Made by a program: the position numbers and the translations under genes
Assembly: GCF_017377855.1 (NCBI RefSeq)
Contig: NZ_JAFREP010000021.1
Coordinates: forward strand, 1 to 64,000
From: Acanthopleuribacter pedis
GTDB taxonomy: Bacteria; Acidobacteriota; Holophagae; Acanthopleuribacterales; Acanthopleuribacteraceae
DNA length: 64,000 nt
Reading direction: 5' to 3'
Shown here: piece by piece, positions 46,750 to 55,477 of the stretch
Layout: each line of letters begins with the position of its first letter
Numbering within the stretch: the stretch's first letter is position 1
The notes under the pieces: generated by a model
The model's input: only the letters and a program-made list of their open reading frames with translations
What the model was told of the DNA's origin: nothing
The model's database searches: none

Positions 46750-47073
46750 ATGGAAGAACACGTTTCCTGGCAGCAGTTAGAACATCATTTTCACCTCTGC
46801 TTGGCGATGGACGCCGAACAGCAGAGCCACTACTTGCGCGCGCTAAAACAGCATGACGCGGACATGGTCGACGAACTGCTTGTTCTGCTACAAGGCGATG
46901 CGGAAGCCGAATCGGAACAATTCTTCGAGGAAAATCCACTCGACCCTTTTTACGGGTGCGCCGAGGCGAACCCCAGCAGCAATCACTTTGAGCGCCTTCT
47001 CAACACCCCACTCCCCCGTCTCAAACTATCTGCCAAAAACCGACTGCTCCTGGCCGCGGTCAGCCGCCGTTAA
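46750..47073 (+). CDS. Small protein resembling the leader region of acidobacterial kinases
   Basis: The 107-residue acidic protein contains WQQLEHHFHLCLAMDAEQQS followed by HDADMVDELLVLLQGDAEAE and EQFFEENPL. This follows the pattern seen N-terminal to many acidobacterial Ser/Thr kinases (W..VE.LFH.AL.L...ER..FL...C.GD..L..EVESLL). Here no kinase domain follows; the last 30 residues (RLKLSAKNRLLLAAVSRR) are basic. It may be a stand-alone regulator or a remnant of a kinase gene. The ribosome site is weak (TAGGATACGCAT). Confidence 0.55.
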   Translation: MEEHVSWQQLEHHFHLCLAMDAEQQSHYLRALKQHDADMVDELLVLLQGDAEAESEQFFEENPLDPFYGCAEANPSSNHFERLLNTPLPRLKLSAKNRLLLAAVSRR

Positions 47074-47131
47074 ACCGCCCGCTGGCCACGGCGGGCGAAA
47101 CAAATAGGTTTGAAGCGAGACGCTCATTCGT

Positions 47132-50100
47132 CTACTGACTTTTAAGCCCGGCCACAATCGGCGCCGAGGCGGTTTGCCATACGGAAGCCAGGGTCGCCAA
47201 CAACCCCACGCAAAATACCAACACCAGCGTTCCGGCGACCTCGAAGGTTTGCGCTCCCAAACCCACCTTTAAGAGCTGGGGTATTGCCGCAACCGTGGCC
47301 GACACGGCACCAACCGCAATGCCTTGCACCAGAATCAGGGTTGCTTCACCGAATTGCATCCACATAATGCGCCGTTGCGGGAAACCAACCGCACGCAGCA
47401 AGGCAAACTCGGCACGGCGCTCCATCGCATTGCGCAAAACAATCACGGCCAGGCCCAAGGTACCGAGGAGAAGCCCCAGCCCACCCAATGCCTGAAATAT
47501 GGAAATATAGGTATTTTCAATGCGGTGAAAGGCCTGCAGCAGATCGTTGCTTGTGGTCATGTCCAGGCCGTAGTCCTCATAGGCAGCTTCCAATTGATTG
47601 GCCAAGGCAAGGGTGTCATGGTCGTCCTTGGGGTCGATATAAAAAGATCGGTAGCCGCTTTCGTCTGGGAACGCCTTTAAAAACGCGGATTCAGCCATAA
47701 TCAATTCACTTTGGAAAATGCTTTTGTTCACCAAACCCACGATGCGCAGGCGGACTTCACCGCCACCCGGTTTGGGGTAAAGAATGTCTTTGCCCAAGCC
47801 GGACTTAAGAATCCACTGCACCGAGTTAAAGTCGCCGATAACGGGCACGGCACCGTCTTCAAAAGTTTTGTCCAGCAACCGCCAGGGCTGATCCGTGGGT
47901 TCAATGGTTGCGGTAAAGGTGAATCGCCCCTCGGGCCATGCGGTGTCGGGCAAGGCCAGCAACCGCGGTCGCTGGGGCGCAAACAGGTTAAGGCAACTGC
48001 TGTCATCGCCGGGAAGAAAACGCATCGGCACAACCTCGCCCACGGCGCGCATGGCGGCGGCAACCTCGTCCTCGGAGCCGGTGCGCCACGCGGAGGCCTC
48101 GCGATAGAGCGGAACATCGCTGTGTCCAATCAGCGCAAAACCACCGGCGGGACCTTCCGGTTTATTGACATCGTAATCACCGTGATACTTGCTCAAACCG
48201 GTCATTACCAGGGTAAAACAGGCAAAGGCAACCAGGGAGACGGCCAGCAGGAAACGGCCGGAAAACCGGATCATGTTGCGGCGCGACAAGGCCATCCACC
48301 CATCGAAGGCGGCGCCTTCCCGCGCGCGGGAGAGGCGCAACGAGAGATGGGCCAAGTAGCCGAACAACAGCGCGCTACCGAGGCCGAAGTAGGCCGGAAC
48401 CGCGCGTGGCTCCATCGCGATCCCCACCGCGGCGGCGGCGAACCCAACGGCCGCTAGCGCGCGAATGACGGTCGCGACGGTACCGCGCCCCTGGTGGGAG
48501 GCGGAAAAACGCATCGCCAGCAAACGAACCGGTGCGGTCTGGGTCAGGGCGCGTACGGACCAGCCAATGGTTAAAAGGGAAATGACAACGGAGACAAACC
48601 AACCGATGAGCGCGGTTTGGGGCAAAAACACCCACTCAAGCGGCACCTCACCGAGGGCCCACCAATGCTGCAAACCGTACATTATGACGCGACCGTACAA
48701 AGCGGCACCGGCGACGCCGAATAACGCGGCGACGGCGGTTAGAAGCAAACCTTCCTTGAGGAATTGACGCCGAACCTTGGTGACGGTGAACCCCGTGGCC
48801 AGGCGCAGGCCGATTTCGCGGGAGCGCATGGCCACGGCAAGACGCATCAGCATGCCGACCAAACCCAAGGCGGCGGCAATCAGGAAAAAAGAAAGCGCGG
48901 TGAACAGCCCGGTAAAGTCGGTCGATCCACGCGAACCGGCCCGCGCCGCCTCACGCAGCATAAACGGCACCCAGCCCCCGTCGATGGGGCGCAAACCGGC
49001 CAACAGTTCCTTGGCGACGGCGTCACGGGTTTGCCCCGGCGATTCGGAAACGAAACGAAACCCAGTGGCGTCGCCGAAGCGATTTTCCCACATGACGCGG
49101 GCGCGATTTGGGTGAATGAAGGCCTTGGGTGCGGCGCGATAGTCGTCCCAATAGGTTTCATCCACGGGGCGCACGGCGTCGAGATCCATTTCAAAGGGTG
49201 GGTTCCAGTCGGCAATGTTCTCGGCATCTTCAATACCGGGGAATACGGGCACCAAATGGTCGTCCACGGCCAGGCCGTCCATGGCGACCACGCCTTCGAC
49301 AGTAAAGGTCGCGGTTTCTTCCTCGCTGCGTCCATCACCCTGAACGGCATAATACCGCATGGTGACGGTGTCGCCGACGGCGGCCCCCATGTCGTCGGCC
49401 GCCCATTGGTTCAGCCACATACCGTTTTCACTGAGCGCGCCGGAACCGGCGGTAAAGGTAAACAAGGGTTTGGTTACCCGCGGATCAAGCGCGGCCACGG
49501 TCGTATAGGGCACCACCTTTTCGCCTTTGCGAATGCTGTTGGCAAGGTAGGCAAAAATAGGAAAATGCGGATTATCGCCGGCAGCAACGCGCGTCAAGCG
49601 ATCAATCACGGGATTAGGCAGAAAAAAAGCATTACTTTCAAAGGTGACTTGGCCCTCGGCCTGACGCGTGGTAATGCCGTAGTCGGCCAAACTCAGTTGC
49701 GAAGCGAGGTCTTCGACCAACTGATCCCCACCGGGCGCGGCCCCGCGAATGAGCAGCATGTTGGCCTGATCAGGGCGTTCGAGTTGGCGCTGGAGCCGCT
49801 TAATCGGAACAAAGGCATTGTAAATGCCGGCCTGGGCGGCACGGGGTGAAAAACCACCGGCGCCGCGATCAGGAACAATCATCGCGACGCGAAGCCGCAA
49901 GCGCCCATGGCTCTGACTCTCATCCTTATGGGCCAAAACAGCCTCGCGGTTCACCTCGCTCGGGTTGGCGAACTGAAACAAGACATCGTCGCCGACCTTC
50001 ACCTGAAGGGCGTCGGCAAGCGGCTGATTGAGCATCACGGGCGGAAAGCCGGGCTGTCGCGGGGGGAAGGCCGGCAACGGGTCGCTGTCGAACAGTTTCT

Positions 50101-50425
50101 CGTAGCCTTCCTCGACGCCGATAATCTGTAGGTTGGAGACACGCGCCTTGTCGCTTCGTGCAAAACCGGGAATCAAAACGACGGGGGCGACAACCCGCGC
50201 CTGGTCACCGGAACTTTTTTGCAAGCGGTCGGCTAATTCGACCGGGAAAAACCGCCCCGGGGTTAAAGCGGCATCGACTTGGCCCAAACGTGCCAGCGCC
50301 ATTTGGGCGAGGCTCAAACGAACCGAATCGCCCACCATGAGGGCACCGATCAATATTGAAGCGGCGATCACCACGCCTAAAAACACGGCACTATGAATTC
50401 GCCAATAATGAAGTAATGCGCGCAA
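47132..50425 (-). CDS. Large ABC transporter permease, FtsX/MacB-like duplicated
   Basis: The protein has 1097 residues if it starts at the TTG at 50425 (AAGGGAGG seven bases upstream). The order is an N-terminal helix (HSAVFLGVVIAASILIGAL), a ~480-residue periplasmic region, and a block of helices (LFTALSFFLIAAALGLVGML, LLTAVAALFGVAGAALYGRV). Further helices, a second periplasmic region and three C-terminal helices (LGGLLLGTLGLAVIVLRNAM) complete it. This is the double FtsX layout of LolC/MacB-like or YbbP-like permeases that move lipids or lipoproteins across the periplasm. The AVGFPQRRIMWMQFGEATLI coupling helix is visible. No ATP-binding subunit lies within the window next to it. Confidence 0.85.
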   Translation of the reverse strand: MRALLHYWRIHSAVFLGVVIAASILIGALMVGDSVRLSLAQMALARLGQVDAALTPGRFFPVELADRLQKSSGDQARVVAPVVLIPGFARSDKARVSNLQIIGVEEGYEKLFDSDPLPAFPPRQPGFPPVMLNQPLADALQVKVGDDVLFQFANPSEVNREAVLAHKDESQSHGRLRLRVAMIVPDRGAGGFSPRAAQAGIYNAFVPIKRLQRQLERPDQANMLLIRGAAPGGDQLVEDLASQLSLADYGITTRQAEGQVTFESNAFFLPNPVIDRLTRVAAGDNPHFPIFAYLANSIRKGEKVVPYTTVAALDPRVTKPLFTFTAGSGALSENGMWLNQWAADDMGAAVGDTVTMRYYAVQGDGRSEEETATFTVEGVVAMDGLAVDDHLVPVFPGIEDAENIADWNPPFEMDLDAVRPVDETYWDDYRAAPKAFIHPNRARVMWENRFGDATGFRFVSESPGQTRDAVAKELLAGLRPIDGGWVPFMLREAARAGSRGSTDFTGLFTALSFFLIAAALGLVGMLMRLAVAMRSREIGLRLATGFTVTKVRRQFLKEGLLLTAVAALFGVAGAALYGRVIMYGLQHWWALGEVPLEWVFLPQTALIGWFVSVVISLLTIGWSVRALTQTAPVRLLAMRFSASHQGRGTVATVIRALAAVGFAAAAVGIAMEPRAVPAYFGLGSALLFGYLAHLSLRLSRAREGAAFDGWMALSRRNMIRFSGRFLLAVSLVAFACFTLVMTGLSKYHGDYDVNKPEGPAGGFALIGHSDVPLYREASAWRTGSEDEVAAAMRAVGEVVPMRFLPGDDSSCLNLFAPQRPRLLALPDTAWPEGRFTFTATIEPTDQPWRLLDKTFEDGAVPVIGDFNSVQWILKSGLGKDILYPKPGGGEVRLRIVGLVNKSIFQSELIMAESAFLKAFPDESGYRSFYIDPKDDHDTLALANQLEAAYEDYGLDMTTSNDLLQAFHRIENTYISIFQALGGLGLLLGTLGLAVIVLRNAMERRAEFALLRAVGFPQRRIMWMQFGEATLILVQGIAVGAVSATVAAIPQLLKVGLGAQTFEVAGTLVLVFCVGLLATLASVWQTASAPIVAGLKSQ

Positions 50426-51204
50426 TGGATCGCCTCCCTTATGGTTCACCAAACATGGTCACTCTTTTCAACAACGCAACGGAACCGTGACTGGAACCGA
50501 CGGCGGCAGCACGGCCGCAACATCCATCAACATCTTGAAACAAGTCCCTCATTTTACTACGGAACCAGCCGGAACATCGTTGCCAATCCCCCGGGGAACC
50601 CATCGACACCAAGTAGCCGCTCTCAGCGGGGACGCGGGCACGCGCGGGAAACGCGGGGCTTTCTCTAGGAAAGCATAAACAACACAGCGAAACAGCTCAC
50701 TTACAGGAAGTTAACAACTCAAGACAAAATTCAATTCGACATCCAATCCCACGAAAACAACAGGTGCAAGGTAAAAAAATTCCTAAAATTGAAAATCGTT
50801 AACTTTGTCTGTCACCTTCTGCCGGTGTTTATCGCTATTTAAGGGTAGATGCGGTGCATCTTTTCTTAGGAACATGCACGTGAGCCCGCAACCCACGCCC
50901 GCCGCAACTCACCTATGGAGTAAGGGTCGTATCCAAACCTATCCTAGAGGATATTCGAACCGACGTTCGACCGTGACGGTGATTTCAAGGTTGGTCCCAA
51001 GGCCCGGGATCGACCTTGAAATCATCCGGCAAAAAGTCACATAAAAAAATCGAAGCGTAAGTTCAATTCAATGTATCCGTCTCGGGCCAATAAGGTACTC
51101 AGTGAAATGTGAACCAACCCACCAAGTACAAACTGTATCCGCTCAAAGAAGTGGAACAGCATTTGCTTAACTATCCACCATAAGCTGTCTCTGGGAGCAA
51201 AACC
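50426..51204. other. Intergenic with a long imperfect hairpin, no gene seen
   Basis: At 50979-51023 two ~19-base arms (TGATTTCAAGGTTGGTCCC and its near inverse GGGATCGACCTTGAAATCA) form a hairpin with two wobble or mismatch positions. Just upstream, TCGAAC-N4-GTTCGA (50954-50969) is palindromic. No coding frame has a ribosome site. Confidence 0.5.
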
Positions 51205-51429
51205 ATGCCCTGTTCCTCAATCCCCACGCCGATTTCGACGCCCCCTAACCGCGACAGGGTTCATGCGATTTGCATGTACTGTCAGGCCGCCCGTGTGAAC
51301 AAAACCACCTGGTTGCCCCTCCAGGAAGGCGAGAAACCTTTACCCCGTGTCAGCCACGGCGTGTGTCCGAGTTGTTACGACCAAGCGGTCAAACAACTGG
51401 TACTCGAGATCAGAGGCCTCTCCGCATAA
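51205..51429 (+). CDS. Small zinc-ribbon-like protein
   Basis: The 74-residue protein has ICMYCQAARVNKTTWLPLQE and then SHGVCPSCYDQAVKQLV. The spacing of the two CxxC pairs and the SHG(I/V)CPxC phrase match the short C-terminal ribbon found on many response regulators and PAS/GAF proteins (ICAYCKRIRD...W...FSHGICPEC). Here it is encoded alone. GGGAG precedes the ATG. A metal-binding regulatory or adaptor role is likely. Confidence 0.65.
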   Translation: MPCSSIPTPISTPPNRDRVHAICMYCQAARVNKTTWLPLQEGEKPLPRVSHGVCPSCYDQAVKQLVLEIRGLSA

Positions 51430-51956
51430 CGGAGCCGAGGAACCCCCTCTCCCACAATACCCAGTCCGCTGCATAGAAATGCCGGCGAACAGCCTGGGCA
51501 AGTGCCGGCTCGTACCGATCAGGCACCATTTACATTCTTAATCGCGGCGCGTCAAGTTCACCAAGGAATCGAGAGCCGCGCCATGGTGACGCCCAACCCA
51601 GGGAGAGCGCTTAAAGAACCATGCAAAGCCCAGCCCGGACAAGCCGGCCCAGAAAACCGGCGGCGGCGCGCAACAAGGCGCCCACCGCGCGCGAAGCCGT
51701 GAAACGCACACCCTTGAACCTAAATTGAGCGATTCTTGGCGACGCCCTTGCACAAATATCGGCGCAGGACCCGCCGATACTGGAGCGATTGCATCCACCC
51801 GAATCGCACACTTTCGGTTGAAAAACAAGGGCTCAAGAAAAGGTACAACCCGCGTCAACAGTTCTAACTGTATATGGTCTATGTTGATGCATAACCAACG
51901 CACACAACAAGATAATGTGTTCTATTCGGCTTGGGCAGGTGTTTTGGGGGGACCCG
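51430..51956. other. Intergenic, no gene seen
   Basis: 527 bp; short frames on both strands have neither ribosome sites nor recognisable content. Confidence 0.4.
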
Positions 51957-52223
51957 TTAGCACATGGCGCGACGGCGCGAGGTGTAGTGCATGATGCTTT
52001 CAATGGGCACCCGCGAGTATTCATGGAATGGAATGTCTTTAGCAAAAGCTTCCAATTCGGTGAGTTGCTGTTCCGCCAAGTTGCCAATCGGTTTGAGTTG
52101 AACTTCGTTTTCGTCAGTAATAAACAGGTTAGCCACCAGGTGTTGCGGACGATCCAAATCGACAATCCCCCCTAACAAAAAGGGCGGACTAAGCTCCGAG
52201 CCTGGGAAAAATTTGAAGCGCAT
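51957..52223 (-). CDS. Small hypothetical protein
   Basis: The 88-residue protein starts at the ATG at 52223 with GGAGG four bases upstream. The sequence MRFKFFPGSELSPPFLLGGI and LFITDENEVQLKPIGNLAEQ suggests a compact alpha/beta protein without signal peptide or membrane segment. I do not recognise it. It has no operon partner. Confidence 0.6.
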   Translation of the reverse strand: MRFKFFPGSELSPPFLLGGIVDLDRPQHLVANLFITDENEVQLKPIGNLAEQQLTELEAFAKDIPFHEYSRVPIESIMHYTSRRRAMC

Positions 52224-52911
52224 TTTCCCTCCAAGAAGAAGACAAAAGATAGATGAATGATCTTTAGAACAGTTAAAGGCACTATAACGATTATTTTTTA
52301 GGATGCCAAGTAAAAAAACACAGGATTTCAAGCACTTTACCCTGATTTTCCACAAGTTAGACTGTTCTTGTGGAAAACCAATCCGTCGGCGAACCCCCGC
52401 GCCTCCCACCCCACTACCGGAAAATAATTTGCTTTCACTCGTGAAACAATCGACCCATCCTGATTATTATCTGCACGTTACACATTTCTAGCCCACCTGT
52501 TTTTTTCACTTCTTTGCCGGCGATTGCGGCCACCACGGCGCGCAAACACCCGTTTTACAACCCACGATGACGGCACAGACGCGCCGTGCTTTTTTCAGAA
52601 AAATCGAGACGAGCGCCCCGTCAAATAAGCATTTCTTTCTCTGGACAAACGTTTTTCCGCTCAGGGCCCCCTGTCCGAACTGTTTGGAAAATCTACCCAA
52701 CAGCGGCGATTTTACCGATTAGAAATTTTTAAACCCTTTGGACTTTATCGCCAAAGAGATCCCACAACCGCCGTCATCTTGCCATTCAGCCCGGGCGGCG
52801 TGCGTTTTGTCACACGGGTAGTACACTTTCGCACGGGTTTTACCAGGGCGTGATCACTTTGAAACATTGTCCAGGCGGATGCTTCATATAAGATAGGCGC
52901 GAGGTGACTTT
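52224..52911. other. Intergenic, no gene seen
   Basis: 688 bp between divergent genes. Frames here lack ribosome sites. A GAGGTG ribosome site at 52901-52906 belongs to the exporter gene. Confidence 0.4.
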
Positions 52912-54135
52912 ATGACGACCCCGTCTGCTTCCGATGCACATTCACCCATCAACCTGTCGATTGACCTAGCCATGGCACTCCAGCGTTACGGCCTGCCTTC
53001 CCACCGTATCGAAGACGCCATGGACCATATCAACCAGGTACTGGGTTTAACCGGCCAATTTTATGTGGCGCCGACTTCAATTTTCGCCACCTTTGGCGAG
53101 GGCGAATCGCGCCGAACCTATTTCATCCGCGGGGTCGCGGCCGACATCAATCTTGAAAAGCTGGATGCGGTGGACCAAGTCGCCCAGGGATTGGGCAACA
53201 AAAGCATTTCGGTTGGTGCGGCGCGCATGCGCCTGGAAGCGATCCAAGCTCAACCCGAACGGTATGGGCCACTGCTTACCCTGCTGTGTTTTATGCTGGG
53301 TTCCGCGGGAGCCGGCCGCCTTTTCGGCGGTGGATGGCGCGAAGTGTTGGTCAGCGGCTTGATCGGCACCATGGTGGGGGTGTTGGTCCTGCTGGCACCG
53401 CGTCTGGAAGCGGTCGGGCGCCTGATCGCCCCGCTTGCCGCCATTGGCGCGGTCGCGCTGGCGAAAAGCGCAACCTTGGTATTGGGTCCCATGTCAATTT
53501 ACATCCCAACGGTGACCGGGCTCATCGTGTTGTTGCCAGGCCTGAGTTTAACCGTGGGCATGGTTGAATTGGCCACGGGCCACCTGGTCTCGGGAACCTC
53601 CCGTTTGGCCAATTCGGCCGTATTTTTTCTGCTGCTCGGTTTTGGCATCGGGCTCGGCGGTCAAATCGAGCGCCTGTTGCCTTTTGCGGTCCAAGTCGCG
53701 GCCCCCCAAGCACTGCCGGGCTGGACGGAATGGCCGGCCCTCATCACGGTGGCGCTCTCGTTTGCGGTCTTGTTTCGCGCCAACCCGCGTCACGTCGGCT
53801 GGGTGTTCCTTTCCGGGGTTACCTCGTTCCTCGCCTCGAAGCACGCGAGCACCCTGATTGACGCGCAACTGGGCGGGTTTCTGGCCGCGCTTTATCTCGG
53901 CTTGTTGAGCAACGTATTCGCACGAATGGCCAAGCGACCGGCAACGATTATGTTGGTACCGGGCATTATGTTGTTGGTTCCTGGAAGTATCGGCTTCAGG
54001 AGTATCTCGTCGCTGCTGGAGAAACAAACCCTGATTGGGGTTGAAACGGGGTTTGCCATGACGTTTGCGGGCATCGCCCTGGTCGCGGGCCTGATCTTCG
54101 CGAACGTGCTGTTACCGCCGAAGACGCCGTTTTAG
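52912..54135 (+). CDS. ThrE-type threonine/serine exporter family protein
   Basis: The 407-residue protein has the N-terminal ThrE (DUF1212) region ALQRYGLPSHRIEDAMDHIN and FYVAPTSIFATFG. Hydrophobic segments follow from ~125 on (LLTLLCFMLGSAGAGRLFGG, LVSGLIGTMVGVLVLLAP, IPTVTGLIVLLPGLSLTVGM). The C-terminal DUF3815-like half carries ATIMLVPGIMLLVPGSIGFR. Both halves are fused in one chain, as in Corynebacterium ThrE; many bacteria split them. Such proteins export threonine, serine or small peptides using the proton gradient. The substrate here is not known. Confidence 0.85.
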   Translation: MTTPSASDAHSPINLSIDLAMALQRYGLPSHRIEDAMDHINQVLGLTGQFYVAPTSIFATFGEGESRRTYFIRGVAADINLEKLDAVDQVAQGLGNKSISVGAARMRLEAIQAQPERYGPLLTLLCFMLGSAGAGRLFGGGWREVLVSGLIGTMVGVLVLLAPRLEAVGRLIAPLAAIGAVALAKSATLVLGPMSIYIPTVTGLIVLLPGLSLTVGMVELATGHLVSGTSRLANSAVFFLLLGFGIGLGGQIERLLPFAVQVAAPQALPGWTEWPALITVALSFAVLFRANPRHVGWVFLSGVTSFLASKHASTLIDAQLGGFLAALYLGLLSNVFARMAKRPATIMLVPGIMLLVPGSIGFRSISSLLEKQTLIGVETGFAMTFAGIALVAGLIFANVLLPPKTPF

Positions 54136-54172
54136 CCGCCTGGCTCCCAAAAAGAATGCAGGCCAAAACAAA

Positions 54173-54210
54173 AAAGCTCGCTTGGGGAAGGTCATCCCCA
54201 AGCGAGCTTT
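54173..54210. terminator. Bidirectional terminator
   Basis: A perfect 16-bp stem AAAGCTCGCTTGGGGA/TCCCCAAGCGAGCTTT with a 6-base loop lies between convergent genes. The minus strand has TTTTTGTTTT after it, the plus strand CTTCTAATTA. Confidence 0.9.
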
Positions 54211-54230
54211 CTTCTAATTATCAGGCGAGA

Positions 54231-54788
54231 TTAATCGTCGAACAAGCGCATTTGATCGAGGCCTTCGACCATTTTTTGGTATTTGCGATTTCGCGGGGTC
54301 ATGCGGGACGAACCAGCCGGGGGACGCTGAGGTTGTAGGTGCGGCGGCAAACCCATGGCCTGACCGTCCATGAAGCGCTGGTTGGCGGCGGCAATAAATG
54401 CCTGCTCGCGTCGGGCGCGCTCGGCCTCAACCATTTCTTGAAAATCGGCGGGTAATTCAGCCTTGGGGAAACTGCGCAGGAGTTCATCCCAAACGGGGTA
54501 AAAAGGGCGGGTGGCGTCGATCAACCCGAAACCTGCCTGCTTGCGTTGTTGCATGTGCTGCAGCGCGCCGTTCAGGAAGTAATTGACAACGGTTGAATGG
54601 GTTGGCGCGGTCGCCAAGGTTTGCACCTGCCAAGGGTCGCTGAGCCGAGAGACGGCGTCTTCAAGCACAAAATGCTCTTCACCGCGAATGACCCGTAACC
54701 CGTAACGCAGCTCGCAACGATCAAAAATATGTTTTTCCGGCCGGTAATGCGCCAGACGAACTTTGCCAATCGGTTCGGTTAATAACAT
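54231..54788 (-). CDS. Hypothetical protein
   Basis: The 185-residue protein starts at the ATG at 54788 after AAGGAG. The first ~60 residues (EPIGKVRLAHYRPEKHIFDR, CELRYGLRVIRGEEHFVLED) look like a small beta domain. A helical region (VVNYFLNGALQHMQQRKQAG) and a Pro/Gln/Arg-rich tail follow. There is no signal peptide or membrane helix. I do not recognise the family. It is monocistronic. Confidence 0.6.
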   Translation of the reverse strand: MLLTEPIGKVRLAHYRPEKHIFDRCELRYGLRVIRGEEHFVLEDAVSRLSDPWQVQTLATAPTHSTVVNYFLNGALQHMQQRKQAGFGLIDATRPFYPVWDELLRSFPKAELPADFQEMVEAERARREQAFIAAANQRFMDGQAMGLPPHLQPQRPPAGSSRMTPRNRKYQKMVEGLDQMRLFDD

Positions 54789-55021
54789 AACGTCATCTCC
54801 TTCAATGCACGACACGGAACATTGATCATAACGGTTTCCACGGGCGAAGCTAAATAGTTTCCGGTTAAAATGCGTCATTTTTTTACATAAGGTGACGCTG
54901 AAAGGGGCATCGTTGCACCATTTCTCGAAATGCCCCGCGTTTTCGCCGGCGAAAACCGATAGTATCAGGGGATTCCGCAAGCGCCGAGCGCACCAAGGTT
55001 GCAACCTTTCTGAGGCTAAAA

Positions 55022-55182
55022 CCTAAGAAGCGCGATAACTCACGGTGATTTTAGCTAAATCTCTGGGCTGCAACGGCCTGTGAAAATGCTCACCGCACCC
55101 AGTGGGTGCGCTTCCGCTTTTCCCAAGCCATTTCGCTCCAGATCTTTAGCCAGAATCCCTCGCTCTCATCGCGCCTCTTAGG
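55022..55182. repeat. MITE-like repeat copy C
   Basis: The 161-bp element has inverted ends CCTAAGAAGCGCGATAA and ATCGCGCCTCTTAGG. It is in the reverse orientation relative to copies A and B: CTCTGGGCTGCAACGGC here is the inverse of GCCGTTGCAGCCCAGAG in copy B. The rest of 54789-55477 holds no supported gene. Confidence 0.9.
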
Positions 55183-55477
55183 TAGAACCCCACGATTCAA
55201 TCAGCAAAAAATCCCGGCGTTGTCCCAGTGGAACCACCACGAGGACACCCAGTTACAAGGCCTGCTCGAAGTGGCGCAAATATTAAAAAAGCATTGAAAG
55301 CCGCGAGCGCGCTTGTAAGAATCGCCCCTGTTGCGTCGATGGCCCTTTTGACCCGGCCGGGAACCACGGACACACGCCCATTTTCATTGGCACGCCGAAA
55401 CCACCCGGCAACCGCACCCCACCAAGCACCCTGTTAAAACATCGACGCCCCGTGAGATTCATGGAAACGAGGAATTT

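Noticed and set aside
47711..49849. Plus-strand frames (47711-48457, 48764-49849) opposite the ABC permease
   Set aside because: The minus strand encodes a clear FtsX-type permease through the same bases.
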